Assembly: GCA_947492885.1 (NCBI GenBank)
Contig: CANLPK010000016.1
Location: forward strand, 1 to 41,031
Source of the DNA: Bacteroidota bacterium
Lineage (GTDB): Bacteria > Bacteroidota > Bacteroidia > UKL13-3
Length of the DNA: 41,031 bases
Direction: 5' to 3'
The notes beneath the pieces were generated by a model that saw nothing but the letters and a program-made list of their open reading frames with translations, did not search any database and had not been told where the DNA came from. Made by a program: the position numbers and the translations under genes. This document shows positions 8,829-18,658 of this stretch, piece after piece. Every line of letters begins with the position of its first letter. Position 1 is the stretch's first letter.

Positions 8829-10400
8829 TTAATCTACTTCCGGATTGAAAAACGAATTATTCGTGTTAAAAAGCGGTTTATCTTTATTCTCCGTATTCAG
8901 TGAAATATTAGAACTAATACGTTCAGATGAATGAATTTCTTCATCCAGTTGCAGATTCAATCGCATAAATGCCGGTGTGTTAATTTGATCTTCCATATCC
9001 TCCACAGGCTTGTTTAAATCGAAATTAAACCCCTTCAATTTCGAAGCACGTTCTTGCGAACGCTTCAACATCTCCATCTCATCTAGAGATAAAGAAGCAA
9101 ACATAACCGACGGTTCTGGATCGCTTACAGGTTTTATTTCACTTGAAATAACCTCCGCATTCGAATTGAGATATGTTACGTTTTTTATATTTTCGTTATT
9201 TTCGGTATTGGGAACATTCCATTTTGAATCGAAATCCTGAAATGCGTAATTTTCATTACTAGACGGTGTATCCTCATTTTTTTCAATGCGAGTCATTACA
9301 ACTTCTTCATTGTTTATAGCAGTTTCTGCAACGGGTGCCGAAACCACTTCATTTATTGGGGGAGCAACTACTACAGGGGAAGCTGGAATCTCTGAAACAA
9401 TATTCTTCTCAGAACTTAAGAGGGGCTTGATGCTATTGTTAACTTCAAAACCAGTAACAATTAAGGTTACACGTAATTGATCTTCCAAACTCTCATCATA
9501 GCAATCGCCAATTTTAATATTCGCATCCTGACCAACAGCATCCTCAATATAAGTCATGATTTGATCAAATTCATCCATCATGAATTCTCTACGACCATAT
9601 GTAATATTAGCCAACACATGTTGAGCTCCATTTACATTCGCATCATTCAATAGGGGAGACTCTAGCGCTGAATTAATAGCCTCAATAGCACGATTCTGTC
9701 CATTGGCTTCTCCAATACCCATCAATGCCGAACCGCTATCGGTCATGGCATTGCGAACATCGGCGAAATCCACATTCATACGTCCAGTGATGGTAATCAA
9801 TTCGGAAATTCCTTTGGCTGCCGTACACAATACATCATCAGCTTTTGCAAAGGCGGCATTCATTGATAAATTTCCAAATAATAATGGAAGTTTATCATTG
9901 TTCACCATAATTACACTATCAGTATTCTTACGTAGCTCGTTAATACCTTCTTCAGCCAAATTGCGTTTTCTACGACCCTCACGCATGAATGGAGTGGTGA
10001 TAATTCCAATGGTGAGAATTCCCAAGTCTTTTGCAATTCTTGCAATTACAGGAGCAGCACCAGTTCCAGTGCCTCCACCCATACCAGCAGTAATAAAAAC
10101 CATCTTGGTATTTTTAGTTAGCAATTGCTCTATCTCTTCACGCGACTCTTCTGCAGCAAGGTTTCCAATATCAGGGTTAGATCCTGCACCCAATCCCTCT
10201 GTTAAAGTTTTACCTAAATAAACTTTGGTTGGAATCGGACTAGAATCCAAAGCCTGTGCATCAGTATTGCAGATGATGAAATCTACATCTTTTATACCCA
10301 TGCGATACATGTGATTTATTGCGTTGCCACCACCACCACCAACTCCTATCACTTTAATGATGTTGTTGCGTTGCTCTTTTGGAATATCAAATTGTATCAT
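8829..10400 (-). CDS. ftsZ: Cell division GTPase FtsZ
   Basis: FtsZ is the tubulin-like GTPase that forms the division ring. The globular core shows GGGGGNAINHM (21-31), the tubulin signature GGGTGTG (108-114), and the T7-loop region DFADVRNAM. At 523 residues it is longer than enteric FtsZ because of a disordered linker (about 320-470). The tail keeps a core peptide PAFMRLNLQLDE (476-487), the site that contacts FtsA-like partners. After it comes a second block ending NTNNSFFNPEVD, a bipartite tail seen in other Bacteroidota. It is the last gene of the dcw operon, 47 bp after ftsA, and is followed by a terminator hairpin. Confidence 0.98.
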   Translation of the reverse strand: MIQFDIPKEQRNNIIKVIGVGGGGGNAINHMYRMGIKDVDFIICNTDAQALDSSPIPTKVYLGKTLTEGLGAGSNPDIGNLAAEESREEIEQLLTKNTKMVFITAGMGGGTGTGAAPVIARIAKDLGILTIGIITTPFMREGRRKRNLAEEGINELRKNTDSVIMVNNDKLPLLFGNLSMNAAFAKADDVLCTAAKGISELITITGRMNVDFADVRNAMTDSGSALMGIGEANGQNRAIEAINSALESPLLNDANVNGAQHVLANITYGRREFMMDEFDQIMTYIEDAVGQDANIKIGDCYDESLEDQLRVTLIVTGFEVNNSIKPLLSSEKNIVSEIPASPVVVAPPINEVVSAPVAETAINNEEVVMTRIEKNEDTPSSNENYAFQDFDSKWNVPNTENNENIKNVTYLNSNAEVISSEIKPVSDPEPSVMFASLSLDEMEMLKRSQERASKLKGFNFDLNKPVEDMEDQINTPAFMRLNLQLDEEIHSSERISSNISLNTENKDKPLFNTNNSFFNPEVD

Positions 10401-10447
10401 GTAATTATATTTTAATTTTAATTTTTTAACTTTTTTTTGCCGAGATT

Positions 10448-11809
10448 TTATTTTTCAAAGTCTTCAAAGTCTTCCCCATCCTTTAAAAAGTTGGATAGAT
10501 AACTTCCAAATCCTTTAAGCAATCCCGATTTGTGTTTTGTGTTTTTTTCTTCCTTCATCACCTTCTCTTCTTTCTCTTCTACACTCACTGGCTCAATTCT
10601 GTTATTGGCTTTGTTGTTAAACATATCTTCCGATTCGTATTCCTCAAACCCTTTAATCACAAGCCCTACACCAGTTGAATAGGTTGGGTTGGCCACATCC
10701 ACAAAGCTTTTTGCCAAATGCTCGTTAGGCAAACCAATACGAGCCGAAAGCCCAGTATGGAATTCAACAAACTGTGCCAAATGCTTAATATTAGCACCCC
10801 CACCAGTAAGTACGATGCCACCAATTAACTTCTTCTCTAATCCTACTGATTTTATTTCATGATATACATGCCCAATAATTTCAATCATGCGGGCCTCAAT
10901 AATGCGGGCCAAATTCTTTGTTGAAATCTCTCTATTACCTCTGCCTCTCAAGCCTTCAATGCTGATATAATCGTTCTCCTTTTCCATGCTCGATAAGCAA
11001 CTTCCAAAATTTGTCTTCAACATCTCGGCTTGTCGCTCCAATATCATACATCCACTTTTAATATCATTAGTAAGTACCTTTCCTGCAATAGGAATGATCG
11101 CTGTATGGCGTATCACATGCTCATGAAAAATAGCCACGTCTGTTGTACCACCTCCAATATCTACCAAACACACACCTCCATCCAATTCGTCATCGCTTAA
11201 GCAAGCTGCAGCCGATGCAATGGGCTCTAGAAATAAAGTCTTCGTAGTTAAATTTCCTTTCGATACACAACGGCGAATATTATTCGCTGCAGTAATTTGC
11301 CCTGTAATGATATGGAAATTTCCTTCCAATCGTGTACCCGACATTCCCACAGGAGTACCAATGGCTAATTCATTATCTACATAATAACTTTGAGGAATCA
11401 CATCAATAATCTCATGACCTGGTTCCAATGGAACACGCTTCATATCCATCACGAGTGCTTTGATATCACTGATATCAATTTCATCGTCAGTATTGTTGCG
11501 TAAACGAATGCAACGACTTTGTGAACTTTTTATGTGCTGACCTGCAATTCCAACAAATACTTCTGCAATCTTAATTTGAACTTCGCTCTTTAAGTTTTTA
11601 CGAATATCATCTTCAGCCTTTTTAACTGCTTCAACAATCGCATCGGTAGTTTGTGCAATATTGGTTACCACCCCACGCTGCACACCATTACTGTCGGCCT
11701 TGCCCATCCCTAATATTTCTACTTTGCCAGTTTCGTTCTTGCGCGCAACGAGTACACAAATCTTTGTTGTGCCAATATCCAATCCAATTACTATTCTCGA
11801 TTGTTCCAT
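10448..11809 (-). CDS. ftsA: Cell division protein FtsA
   Basis: FtsA is an actin-like ATPase that tethers FtsZ to the membrane. The phosphate-1 motif IGLDIGTTKICVLVA (8-22), the phosphate-2 motif LVDIGGGTTDVA in the middle and the adenosine motif IVLTGGGANI near the C-terminus are intact. After an acidic and Lys-rich spacer, the last 30 residues (SGLLKGFGSYLSNFLKDGE) form the amphipathic helix expected to bind the membrane. The length (453) is slightly above that of enteric FtsA because of this spacer. It lies between ftsQ and ftsZ in the conserved order. The 52-bp gap before it has no recognisable promoter. Confidence 0.97.
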   Translation of the reverse strand: MEQSRIVIGLDIGTTKICVLVARKNETGKVEILGMGKADSNGVQRGVVTNIAQTTDAIVEAVKKAEDDIRKNLKSEVQIKIAEVFVGIAGQHIKSSQSRCIRLRNNTDDEIDISDIKALVMDMKRVPLEPGHEIIDVIPQSYYVDNELAIGTPVGMSGTRLEGNFHIITGQITAANNIRRCVSKGNLTTKTLFLEPIASAAACLSDDELDGGVCLVDIGGGTTDVAIFHEHVIRHTAIIPIAGKVLTNDIKSGCMILERQAEMLKTNFGSCLSSMEKENDYISIEGLRGRGNREISTKNLARIIEARMIEIIGHVYHEIKSVGLEKKLIGGIVLTGGGANIKHLAQFVEFHTGLSARIGLPNEHLAKSFVDVANPTYSTGVGLVIKGFEEYESEDMFNNKANNRIEPVSVEEKEEKVMKEEKNTKHKSGLLKGFGSYLSNFLKDGEDFEDFEK

Positions 11810-11861
11810 ACAAGGTTGACTTTTTATACTTTTTTAATTTTTTTTAAAGGTTTCTGTAACA

Positions 11862-12641
11862 TCATTCAATATTTGCCATCTTCTTCTTCGCCACTATCTG
11901 ATTCGCAAAACTTACATCAATGCTACTGTATTTCTCCCATCCGGCCTTTGGTAACGCTTGTTTGTAAAATGCTAAGAGTCGCTCAAACTTCCCTTCAATA
12001 TCATTTGCATCTCCAAAAACAACCTTCATATCTCCCAGTTTTGTGGTTAAAACTATTACACTATCGGATGTTACAAAAATCTGTTCAATCGAGCTAAACC
12101 AAAAGGGAGTCTTATGCACATATTGTGCAATACCGGCGCACGTTTTCAGAATATTCGAATTGATTGTGTCACATTTAGTACACTTCTCAGAAATGTTGCC
12201 ATTGCATACTGCAACTCTAGCAGTGAAATTTTCACTCAATGGCATCTTCATATTTTCTTCATCCACATAGTAACTTTCATTGTCAAGATTAAATACTCGC
12301 ATTACCGCCTTACGTTGCCAAACCTTTATAAACACTGCCCCATCAACAGCTTTATACACCTCTGCTTTTTTTATATGTGGGTTGTTTTCTAATAAGCTTT
12401 CAATTTTGCTTGCATCAATATTCTCTATTCTGTTTCCAATAATTTGTGTCGATTGAATATAGTCTAACACCAAGTCCGAATCTATAAAATGGTTGTTCTC
12501 CGTTCCTTCTATCTGGATATTGATCTTTTCGCAAATCTGATTTTGTCTGTGTGCATTAATCATGAAAATCAATACTCCTACACCTGCTATCAACAGCGTC
12601 CAAACAGCAATCAGGAGTATTTTTTTTGTCTGCAATTTCAT
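11862..12641 (-). CDS. ftsQ: Cell division protein FtsQ
   Basis: A 259-residue bitopic membrane protein. It has a short basic N-terminus, a membrane helix at about residues 8-27 (ILLIAVWTLLIAGVGVLIFM) and a periplasmic POTRA-like region. The latter contains INIQIEGTENNHFIDSDLVL and the segment NNPHIKKAEVYKA, typical of FtsQ. It belongs to the FtsQBL subcomplex that activates septal peptidoglycan synthesis. FtsQ is poorly conserved, so the call rests on topology and on its place between murC-murB and ftsA, 9 bp after the former. Confidence 0.9.
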   Translation of the reverse strand: MKLQTKKILLIAVWTLLIAGVGVLIFMINAHRQNQICEKINIQIEGTENNHFIDSDLVLDYIQSTQIIGNRIENIDASKIESLLENNPHIKKAEVYKAVDGAVFIKVWQRKAVMRVFNLDNESYYVDEENMKMPLSENFTARVAVCNGNISEKCTKCDTINSNILKTCAGIAQYVHKTPFWFSSIEQIFVTSDSVIVLTTKLGDMKVVFGDANDIEGKFERLLAFYKQALPKAGWEKYSSIDVSFANQIVAKKKMANIE

Positions 12642-12650
12642 TTCCTAACC

Positions 12651-14951
12651 TTATTTTAATTGATATGATTTTTCACCTACTTGCATTACCTCAGTATGTA
12701 ATCTTACATTAAACTTTGTTTCTATAGTCTCAATAATAAAACTCACCAATTCCATGAATTCTTGCGCTGTGGCTCCTCCATTGTTTACAATGAAATTGGC
12801 ATGCTTCGGCGATACTTGCACTTGGCCATGTATATATCCTTTTAGCCCAGCATCTTCAATAAGTTTGCCTGCATACTGCGGTAATGGGTTTTTAAATACA
12901 CTTCCTGTATTTGGTTTATCTAGCGGCTGCGCATCCTTCCTTTTTTCAAGCAATGTTTTACGCTTTAAACTAACGGCTTCAATATCTTCAGCTTGTTTTA
13001 ATTCAAAGGTGGTCTCTAAAATAATATCATTAGCAAATTCGGTATGCCGATAACTATGTTGAATCTCATTTTTCAACTTTTCTTGAACCTTACCATGGCG
13101 AATGAATTTAACTTTTTGAATGCAATCGAAAACCTCGGTGCCATAAGCTCCTGCATTCATGCGCGTTGCACCTCCAATGGTAGCAGGCACTCCAGCAGTA
13201 GCCTCCAATCCTTCATATCCCAATTTTAGACTTTCCAATACAAATTTGGGTAATGAGTAGGAAGCACTTACTGTAAATAAATTACCCTCTTGACTGAAAA
13301 TTGTTTCGGCTTCTCCCATCGCAAGTACAATGCCGCGAATGCCTGCATCACTTACCAATAAATTACTTCCGTTACCAAGAATAAATAATGGAATCAAATA
13401 CTTCTCCGCAAATGCTGCCGTAAGTATAATATCATTTTGATTTTTGGGCTTCACCAAAATATCTGCAGGGCCTCCAATTTTTAGCCAGGTATATTTCATC
13501 ATGGGCTCCTGTGTATGCACACTTCCTTCAAGTATATCTCCGAGCTCACTTGCATATTCACTGGCATTGATTCTAAGTAATTCATTTTTTATTGGGAGAA
13601 CAAGTGCATCGATATCTCCTGCTCCAAGACTTACCATCACCTCCGGATTACTCGCTGTAACCAATTTCGCTAGCATCTCTTTTGAACAAATACTTTTTTT
13701 ATTATGAAGCTTATTGAAAATAATTTCAGAAGTAATTCCCTCAATTGGAAGTTCTCTTGCAGGATAAATATCTAATAAAAACACTTCATCTAATAAATTC
13801 AAGCTCTCCGCAAAGCCATCAACAAAGTCGCGAGTACGCGAAAATAAATGTGGTTGAAATGCACCTGTGATTTTTTGATTTGGATAGAGCGCTCTCACCG
13901 AACTAATAAAAGCCCTTAGCTCTTCTGGATGATGGGCATAGTCATCAATGAAAATATGTTTCGGATGTTTTAAAATATATTCAAACCGACGCTTTACTCC
14001 TTGAAACGTCTTGAGCCCATCTCTAATTTCATCCGCCTTCAATCCCACAGCCAGCACAGCACTAATTGCCGCTACTGCATTCTCTACATTATGCGAGCCA
14101 GGTATCCCCGATTCGAGATTAGAAATACGAACGCCAGTTTGACAATTGAAATAATCAAAAATATATACCCCCGATTCAATTCTAATATTCTCTGCAATAA
14201 TATCCGATTCAGTTTCACTAATTGAAAAAGATAGGTGCTTGCCATCATTGAAATTAAGTGGTAAATTTTGCTTGTAAAACAAAATTCCATCCTTGTTTAA
14301 TCTGTTTGCAAAATCTTGAAACCCTTGATGAAACGAGGCTTCCGACCCATAAATATCCAGATGGTCGGGGTCCATACTGTTGATAATACTGTAGGTTGGC
14401 GACAATTTCAAAAACGAACGATCATATTCATCGGCTTCAACAACACATATAGCAGGGGTTTTGTTGTTAAATGGTAACAACAAATTTGTTTGGTAGTTCG
14501 TAGCAATACCTCCTAAAAAGGCTAAGCAATTTTTTCCACTATGATACAATAAATGTGCAACCAAACTCGATGTGGTAGTTTTTCCATGGGTGCCAGCAAC
14601 CGCAATGGTGGTATAGTTTTCGCTTATTAGTCCGAGAATTTCCGCACGTTTTTTTATGGTAAATTGGTGATCCTGCAATACATTCCACTCAGCAAAATCT
14701 TTCGGAATAGCAGGTGTTAGAACTACTAAGGTATCGTTTATGTTTAAATCGTGGTTCGCAATTGTTTGTGCGCCCTCATCAGTATAATGAATTTTTATAC
14801 CTTCTTCACTGAGGCGCTGTGTGAGCGGTGTTGGTGTTTTATCGTAGCCGCACACCGTCATCCCAAGATGATTGAAATATCGAGCCAAGGCCGACATCCC
14901 AATTCCTCCAATACCTAGGAAATAAACTTTTTTATACTGAGCGAACGACAT
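12651..14951 (-). CDS. murC/murB: MurC-MurB fusion: UDP-MurNAc:L-alanine ligase joined to UDP-MurNAc dehydrogenase
   Basis: One uninterrupted 766-residue frame carries two enzymes. Residues 1 to about 455 are MurC: FLGIGGIGMSALA (11-23), the ATP loop AGTHGKTTTSS, EADEYDRSF, and the C-terminal SLGAGDIDAL. After a linker of about 20 residues, residues from about 480 to 766 are MurB: an FAD-binding part (WLKIGGPADILV, LGNGSNLLV, GVPATIGGATRMNAGAYG) and a C-terminal domain with Arg635 in SYRHTEF, catalytic Ser684 in NTGSVFKNP and Glu754 in HTEVMQVG. The MurB part is about 290 residues and looks like the short type II class. MurB makes UDP-MurNAc, which is the substrate of MurC, so the fusion joins successive steps in reverse domain order. 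The start overlaps the murG stop by one base (TAATG). Confidence 0.95.
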   Translation of the reverse strand: MSFAQYKKVYFLGIGGIGMSALARYFNHLGMTVCGYDKTPTPLTQRLSEEGIKIHYTDEGAQTIANHDLNINDTLVVLTPAIPKDFAEWNVLQDHQFTIKKRAEILGLISENYTTIAVAGTHGKTTTSSLVAHLLYHSGKNCLAFLGGIATNYQTNLLLPFNNKTPAICVVEADEYDRSFLKLSPTYSIINSMDPDHLDIYGSEASFHQGFQDFANRLNKDGILFYKQNLPLNFNDGKHLSFSISETESDIIAENIRIESGVYIFDYFNCQTGVRISNLESGIPGSHNVENAVAAISAVLAVGLKADEIRDGLKTFQGVKRRFEYILKHPKHIFIDDYAHHPEELRAFISSVRALYPNQKITGAFQPHLFSRTRDFVDGFAESLNLLDEVFLLDIYPARELPIEGITSEIIFNKLHNKKSICSKEMLAKLVTASNPEVMVSLGAGDIDALVLPIKNELLRINASEYASELGDILEGSVHTQEPMMKYTWLKIGGPADILVKPKNQNDIILTAAFAEKYLIPLFILGNGSNLLVSDAGIRGIVLAMGEAETIFSQEGNLFTVSASYSLPKFVLESLKLGYEGLEATAGVPATIGGATRMNAGAYGTEVFDCIQKVKFIRHGKVQEKLKNEIQHSYRHTEFANDIILETTFELKQAEDIEAVSLKRKTLLEKRKDAQPLDKPNTGSVFKNPLPQYAGKLIEDAGLKGYIHGQVQVSPKHANFIVNNGGATAQEFMELVSFIIETIETKFNVRLHTEVMQVGEKSYQLK

Positions 14952-16036
14952 TATTTTTTCGGTACTAATTTTAAAATTTCATCAACAATTTTTTCCGTTG
15001 CATCCATACGGGCCATTTCCGAAATGTTTTTCTTTAATTCATTTCTATGTTTCTCATCTTTCATCAATACCAATACCTCATTAATTAATTGTTGTGGTGC
15101 ATCAGCGTCTGTAACCATTACAGCAGCTTTGCGATTTACTAGTGCCATTGCATTCTTCGTTTGATGGTCCTCAGCAACATTTGGTGAAGGCACTAAAATG
15201 CATGCTTTATTCGCGCAACTCATCTCGCTTATACTTAAAGCACCTGCTCTCGAAATCACCATGTCGGCTACTGCATAGGCCATATCCATTTCTTTTATGA
15301 AATCAACTACCTTAATAAACTCACTATTCAACTGCTTGTAATTTTCGTAATAGTATGCTCCTGTTTGCCAAAGCACATTAATCTTGGCTTCTTGTAATTT
15401 TTGAATTCCCTCTGCGATACTTTTATTAATTGTACCTGAGCCTAAACTCCCACCTAAAATTAGTAGGGTCTTCTTCTCATCATCAAGCTTGAACAGCTTT
15501 ATTGCATTGTTTTTTTTACTATAAATATTGATGATGTCTTTTCTAATTGGATTGCCAGTCTGCACAATTTTATGTGATGGGAAAAACTGATCCATTCCAT
15601 CATATGAAACACAAATCGTATTTACTTTTTTAGCTAGTAATTTATTAGTTAATCCAGCATACGAATTTTGTTCTTGTATTACCGTTTTGATTCCCATCGA
15701 AGCGGCTTCGTTCACAATGGAGCCACTTGCAAATCCACCAGTACCTATAACCACATCCGGCTGAAATGATTTGATGATTTTACGAGCTTTAAACTTGCTT
15801 GCAAGCACTTTGAATGGAAACAACAAATTGCCAAATGTTAGTTTTCTCTGAAGCCCACTAATCCACAATCCTTCTATCTTATAACCATTGGCAGGTACTT
15901 TTTCCATTTCCATCTTGTCCTGTGCCCCTACAAATAAAATCTCACATGATGGATCTCTACGCTTTAATTCATTGGCTATTGCAATGGCAGGATAAATATG
16001 TCCTCCAGTGCCGCCTCCTGATAAAATGTATTTCAT
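14951..16036 (-). CDS. murG: UDP-GlcNAc:undecaprenyl-PP-MurNAc-pentapeptide GlcNAc transferase
   Basis: MurG is a membrane-associated GT28 glycosyltransferase that turns lipid I into lipid II on the cytoplasmic face. The N-terminal donor/acceptor loop SGGGTGGHIYPAIAIA (6-21), VIGTGGFASGSIV near residue 95, LILGGSLGSGTINKS near 190 and the UDP-binding SRAGALSISEM near 263 are all present. At 361 residues it has normal length. It is 18 bp after ftsW and shares a base with the next gene, so the two are likely translationally coupled. Confidence 0.97.
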   Translation of the reverse strand: MKYILSGGGTGGHIYPAIAIANELKRRDPSCEILFVGAQDKMEMEKVPANGYKIEGLWISGLQRKLTFGNLLFPFKVLASKFKARKIIKSFQPDVVIGTGGFASGSIVNEAASMGIKTVIQEQNSYAGLTNKLLAKKVNTICVSYDGMDQFFPSHKIVQTGNPIRKDIINIYSKKNNAIKLFKLDDEKKTLLILGGSLGSGTINKSIAEGIQKLQEAKINVLWQTGAYYYENYKQLNSEFIKVVDFIKEMDMAYAVADMVISRAGALSISEMSCANKACILVPSPNVAEDHQTKNAMALVNRKAAVMVTDADAPQQLINEVLVLMKDEKHRNELKKNISEMARMDATEKIVDEILKLVPKK

Positions 16037-16054
16037 TGTTGTATGTTTTTTTTG

Positions 16055-17272
16055 TTACGATTGAATGGTGCTATTTTTTTGTTCTGCTTCCGCCTCAACT
16101 CTAGCTTGCTCTTCTTCATTCTCATCTATATGTCTGCTTACACTTAGTATGCAGCCAAAAGCAAAACAAGTAAACCACAAGCTCGTCCCACCCATACTTA
16201 CTAGTGGCAAGGGTAATCCAGTAACAGGAAATATATTTACTGCAACAGCCATATTGATAAATGCTTGTATAACTAAACTAAAACTTAGCCCAATGGCGAG
16301 CAATGCCCCAAAGGCTCTTGGACTTTTGATTGCAATTCTAATCGTTCGATAAAGTAATAGAAGATACAATGAAATAACAGCCAAAGCCCCAAACAATCCA
16401 TATTCTTCAATGATGGTTGCATACACGAAATCGGCATACGGATTGGGAAGGAAATTTCTTTGCGTACTCTTCCCTGGCCCTTTGCCAAAAATACCTCCGG
16501 TAGCTATCGCAATTTTTGCTTGCTCATTTTGATAGGAAGCAGTTTTATCATCACCTCCGTAATTCTCTATCCTCGATTGCCACGTGGCAACACGCCCAAG
16601 TTTTTTCACTACAGAACTTGGCAAACTCTTTACCACAAATATTGCCGCTGTTAATAGGATAATCCCCGATATCATTAGCAATAAAATGTATTTAACATTA
16701 ATACGACCAATAAACATAATTATTATCGAGGTCATAAAAAGCACTGCTGCCGTCGAAAGATTCGCAGGAAAAATCAACATGCAAATTACAATCACCGAAA
16801 CTAAAATGGGAACAAATGCTTTCTTGAATTCTTTAATCTCATCTTGCTTTTTAGAAAGTTGCCTGGCTAAAAACATGATTAATGAAATCTTTGCCAAATC
16901 GGAAGTTTGAAATGAAGTATTGATGATGGGAAGGGTAATCCATCGCTTGGCATCATTCACATCACTTCCAAATATCAAAGTATAGAGTAGCAAAGGAATC
17001 GATGCTAACCATAAAATCTGCGCCACTCTCGAATAATATCGATAATCAACCAAGTGGCAAAAATATATGATCAGAAAACCTACGAAAACAAAGAGTAATT
17101 GCTTATAGAGATAATACTGGGTATTGCCTGCTTTTTTTGTATAAACAAGTGTACCTGTGGCACTATATATTACAGCCATACTAAACAACGACAATACCAC
17201 CACAATCATCCAAATAGCGAAATCGCCTTTGGTGAGCTGTGTGAAGCGCTTGATGGTAGAATTGATATTCAT
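16055..17272 (-). CDS. ftsW: SEDS peptidoglycan glycosyltransferase FtsW
   Basis: A polytopic 405-residue SEDS protein that polymerises lipid II at the septum together with FtsI. There are about ten hydrophobic helices. Family signatures are AKRWITLP, FQTSDLAKISLIMFLA, the polar loop GGIFGKGPGKS, the segment NPYADFVYATIIEEYG that holds the putative catalytic Asp, and PVTGLPLPLVSMGGTSLW. I call FtsW rather than RodA from its position between murD and murG. The C-terminal tail is Glu-rich and cytoplasmic. Confidence 0.93.
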   Translation of the reverse strand: MNINSTIKRFTQLTKGDFAIWMIVVVLSLFSMAVIYSATGTLVYTKKAGNTQYYLYKQLLFVFVGFLIIYFCHLVDYRYYSRVAQILWLASIPLLLYTLIFGSDVNDAKRWITLPIINTSFQTSDLAKISLIMFLARQLSKKQDEIKEFKKAFVPILVSVIVICMLIFPANLSTAAVLFMTSIIIMFIGRINVKYILLLMISGIILLTAAIFVVKSLPSSVVKKLGRVATWQSRIENYGGDDKTASYQNEQAKIAIATGGIFGKGPGKSTQRNFLPNPYADFVYATIIEEYGLFGALAVISLYLLLLYRTIRIAIKSPRAFGALLAIGLSFSLVIQAFINMAVAVNIFPVTGLPLPLVSMGGTSLWFTCFAFGCILSVSRHIDENEEEQARVEAEAEQKNSTIQS

Positions 17273-17294
17273 TACTTAGCTAGGATAAATCGAA

Positions 17295-18638
17295 TTATAA
17301 ATCTCTTACCGCTTTTTTAAATTGACGGCCACGGTCTTCATAATTTTCGAACAAATCGAAACTTGCACAGGCTGGCGACAATAATACTTTATCTCCTTTG
17401 GCCGCAAAGCGATATGCTACATTCACTGCTTCTTTTGCTGAAGTAGTATTGATAATCATATCTACATCATTCATAAATGCTTCATGAATCTTGCGATTGT
17501 CCTTACCAAGGCAAACAATGAATTTCACCTTCTCTTTTACCAATGGTTTTAATAATGCATAATCATTACCTTTATCTTGACCACCTGCAATCCATATTAA
17601 TGGGGCATCGCTGCATTCTAAAGCATACCAAGCACTATTAACATTCGTTGCTTTAGAGTCATTGATGAATTCAATTCCTCCTACTTTGGCAACAAATTCT
17701 AAGCGATGCTCCGCATTTTCGAAATCTTGCAAACTCTCTCTAATGGTTTCTTTACGCAAGTTGTAAATTTGTCCTACAATAGCCGCAGCCATTGAATTGT
17801 AAGTGTTGTGTTGCCCTACTAAAGCAAGTTCGTTGATGTACATATTGAATTCCTGATTATTGTATTTTATATTTAATTGTTCGTTTTCTTTATAAGCTCC
17901 CTCACTCAGTATTTCTTTTATACTAAATGGCAATCGTTTTGCATTTGTTTTTACCAATTGTATATTCTCCATGGTAAGAGGATCATCGGCACAATAGATG
18001 AAGAAATCATCAGCTGTTTGATTTTGTGTTACTCGAAACTTTGAAGCGATATAATTCTCGATTTTATACTCATATCTATCCAGATGGTCGGGAGTGATAT
18101 TGCATAGTATCGCAACCTCAGCCTTGAAATCGAACATCCCATCTAATTGAAAGCTGCTTAATTCAAGAACATAGTACTCGAAGTCCTCCTGAGCTACCTG
18201 TCGCGCGAAACTCTTACCTACATTGCCGCCTAAGCCAACTTTAAGTCCCGCCTTTTTAAGGAGATGATAGGTTAATAACGTAGTTGTGGTTTTACCATTG
18301 GTTCCCGTGATGCAAATCTTTTTGGCATTGGTATATCTTCCTGCAAATTCAATTTCACTTATTACTGGAATATTTCTACTATGTAATTCCTGTATCAATA
18401 GCGCATTATCGGGTATTCCAGGGCTTTTAATCACTTCATCAGCATTCAATATTTTAGACTCCGTATGTTGCCCTTCTTCATAATCTATTTGATGCTCGAG
18501 TAACTCCGATTTGTATTTTTCTTTTATCGTTCCCTGATCACTTAAAAACACATCAAACCCTTTATGTTTCGCAAGCACAGCAGCGCCAGTGCCGCTTTCT
18601 CCGGCTCCAAGTATGACGATGCGTTTCGAGGTATTCAT
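17295..18638 (-). CDS. murD: UDP-MurNAc-L-alanine:D-glutamate ligase
   Basis: MurD adds D-glutamate to UDP-MurNAc-L-Ala in the cytoplasm using ATP. The 447-residue protein begins with a Rossmann loop VILGAGESGTGAAVLA, followed by ITGTNGKTTTTLLTYHLL for ATP near residue 112, the segment LCNITPDHLDRY and FINDSKATN with the conserved Asn-Asp-Ser-Lys. The C-terminal domain contains WIAGGQDKGNDY and LLSPACASFDLF. The gene lies 20 bp after mraY and 22 bp before ftsW in the normal order. Confidence 0.97.
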   Translation of the reverse strand: MNTSKRIVILGAGESGTGAAVLAKHKGFDVFLSDQGTIKEKYKSELLEHQIDYEEGQHTESKILNADEVIKSPGIPDNALLIQELHSRNIPVISEIEFAGRYTNAKKICITGTNGKTTTTLLTYHLLKKAGLKVGLGGNVGKSFARQVAQEDFEYYVLELSSFQLDGMFDFKAEVAILCNITPDHLDRYEYKIENYIASKFRVTQNQTADDFFIYCADDPLTMENIQLVKTNAKRLPFSIKEILSEGAYKENEQLNIKYNNQEFNMYINELALVGQHNTYNSMAAAIVGQIYNLRKETIRESLQDFENAEHRLEFVAKVGGIEFINDSKATNVNSAWYALECSDAPLIWIAGGQDKGNDYALLKPLVKEKVKFIVCLGKDNRKIHEAFMNDVDMIINTTSAKEAVNVAYRFAAKGDKVLLSPACASFDLFENYEDRGRQFKKAVRDL

Positions 18639-18658
18639 GGGTTAATTGCGACTTATTT

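Noticed and set aside
9703-10221. 172-codon rightward frame opposite ftsZ
   Set aside because: It lies wholly within the conserved GTPase core of ftsZ on the other strand and shows no recognisable motif or start signal.
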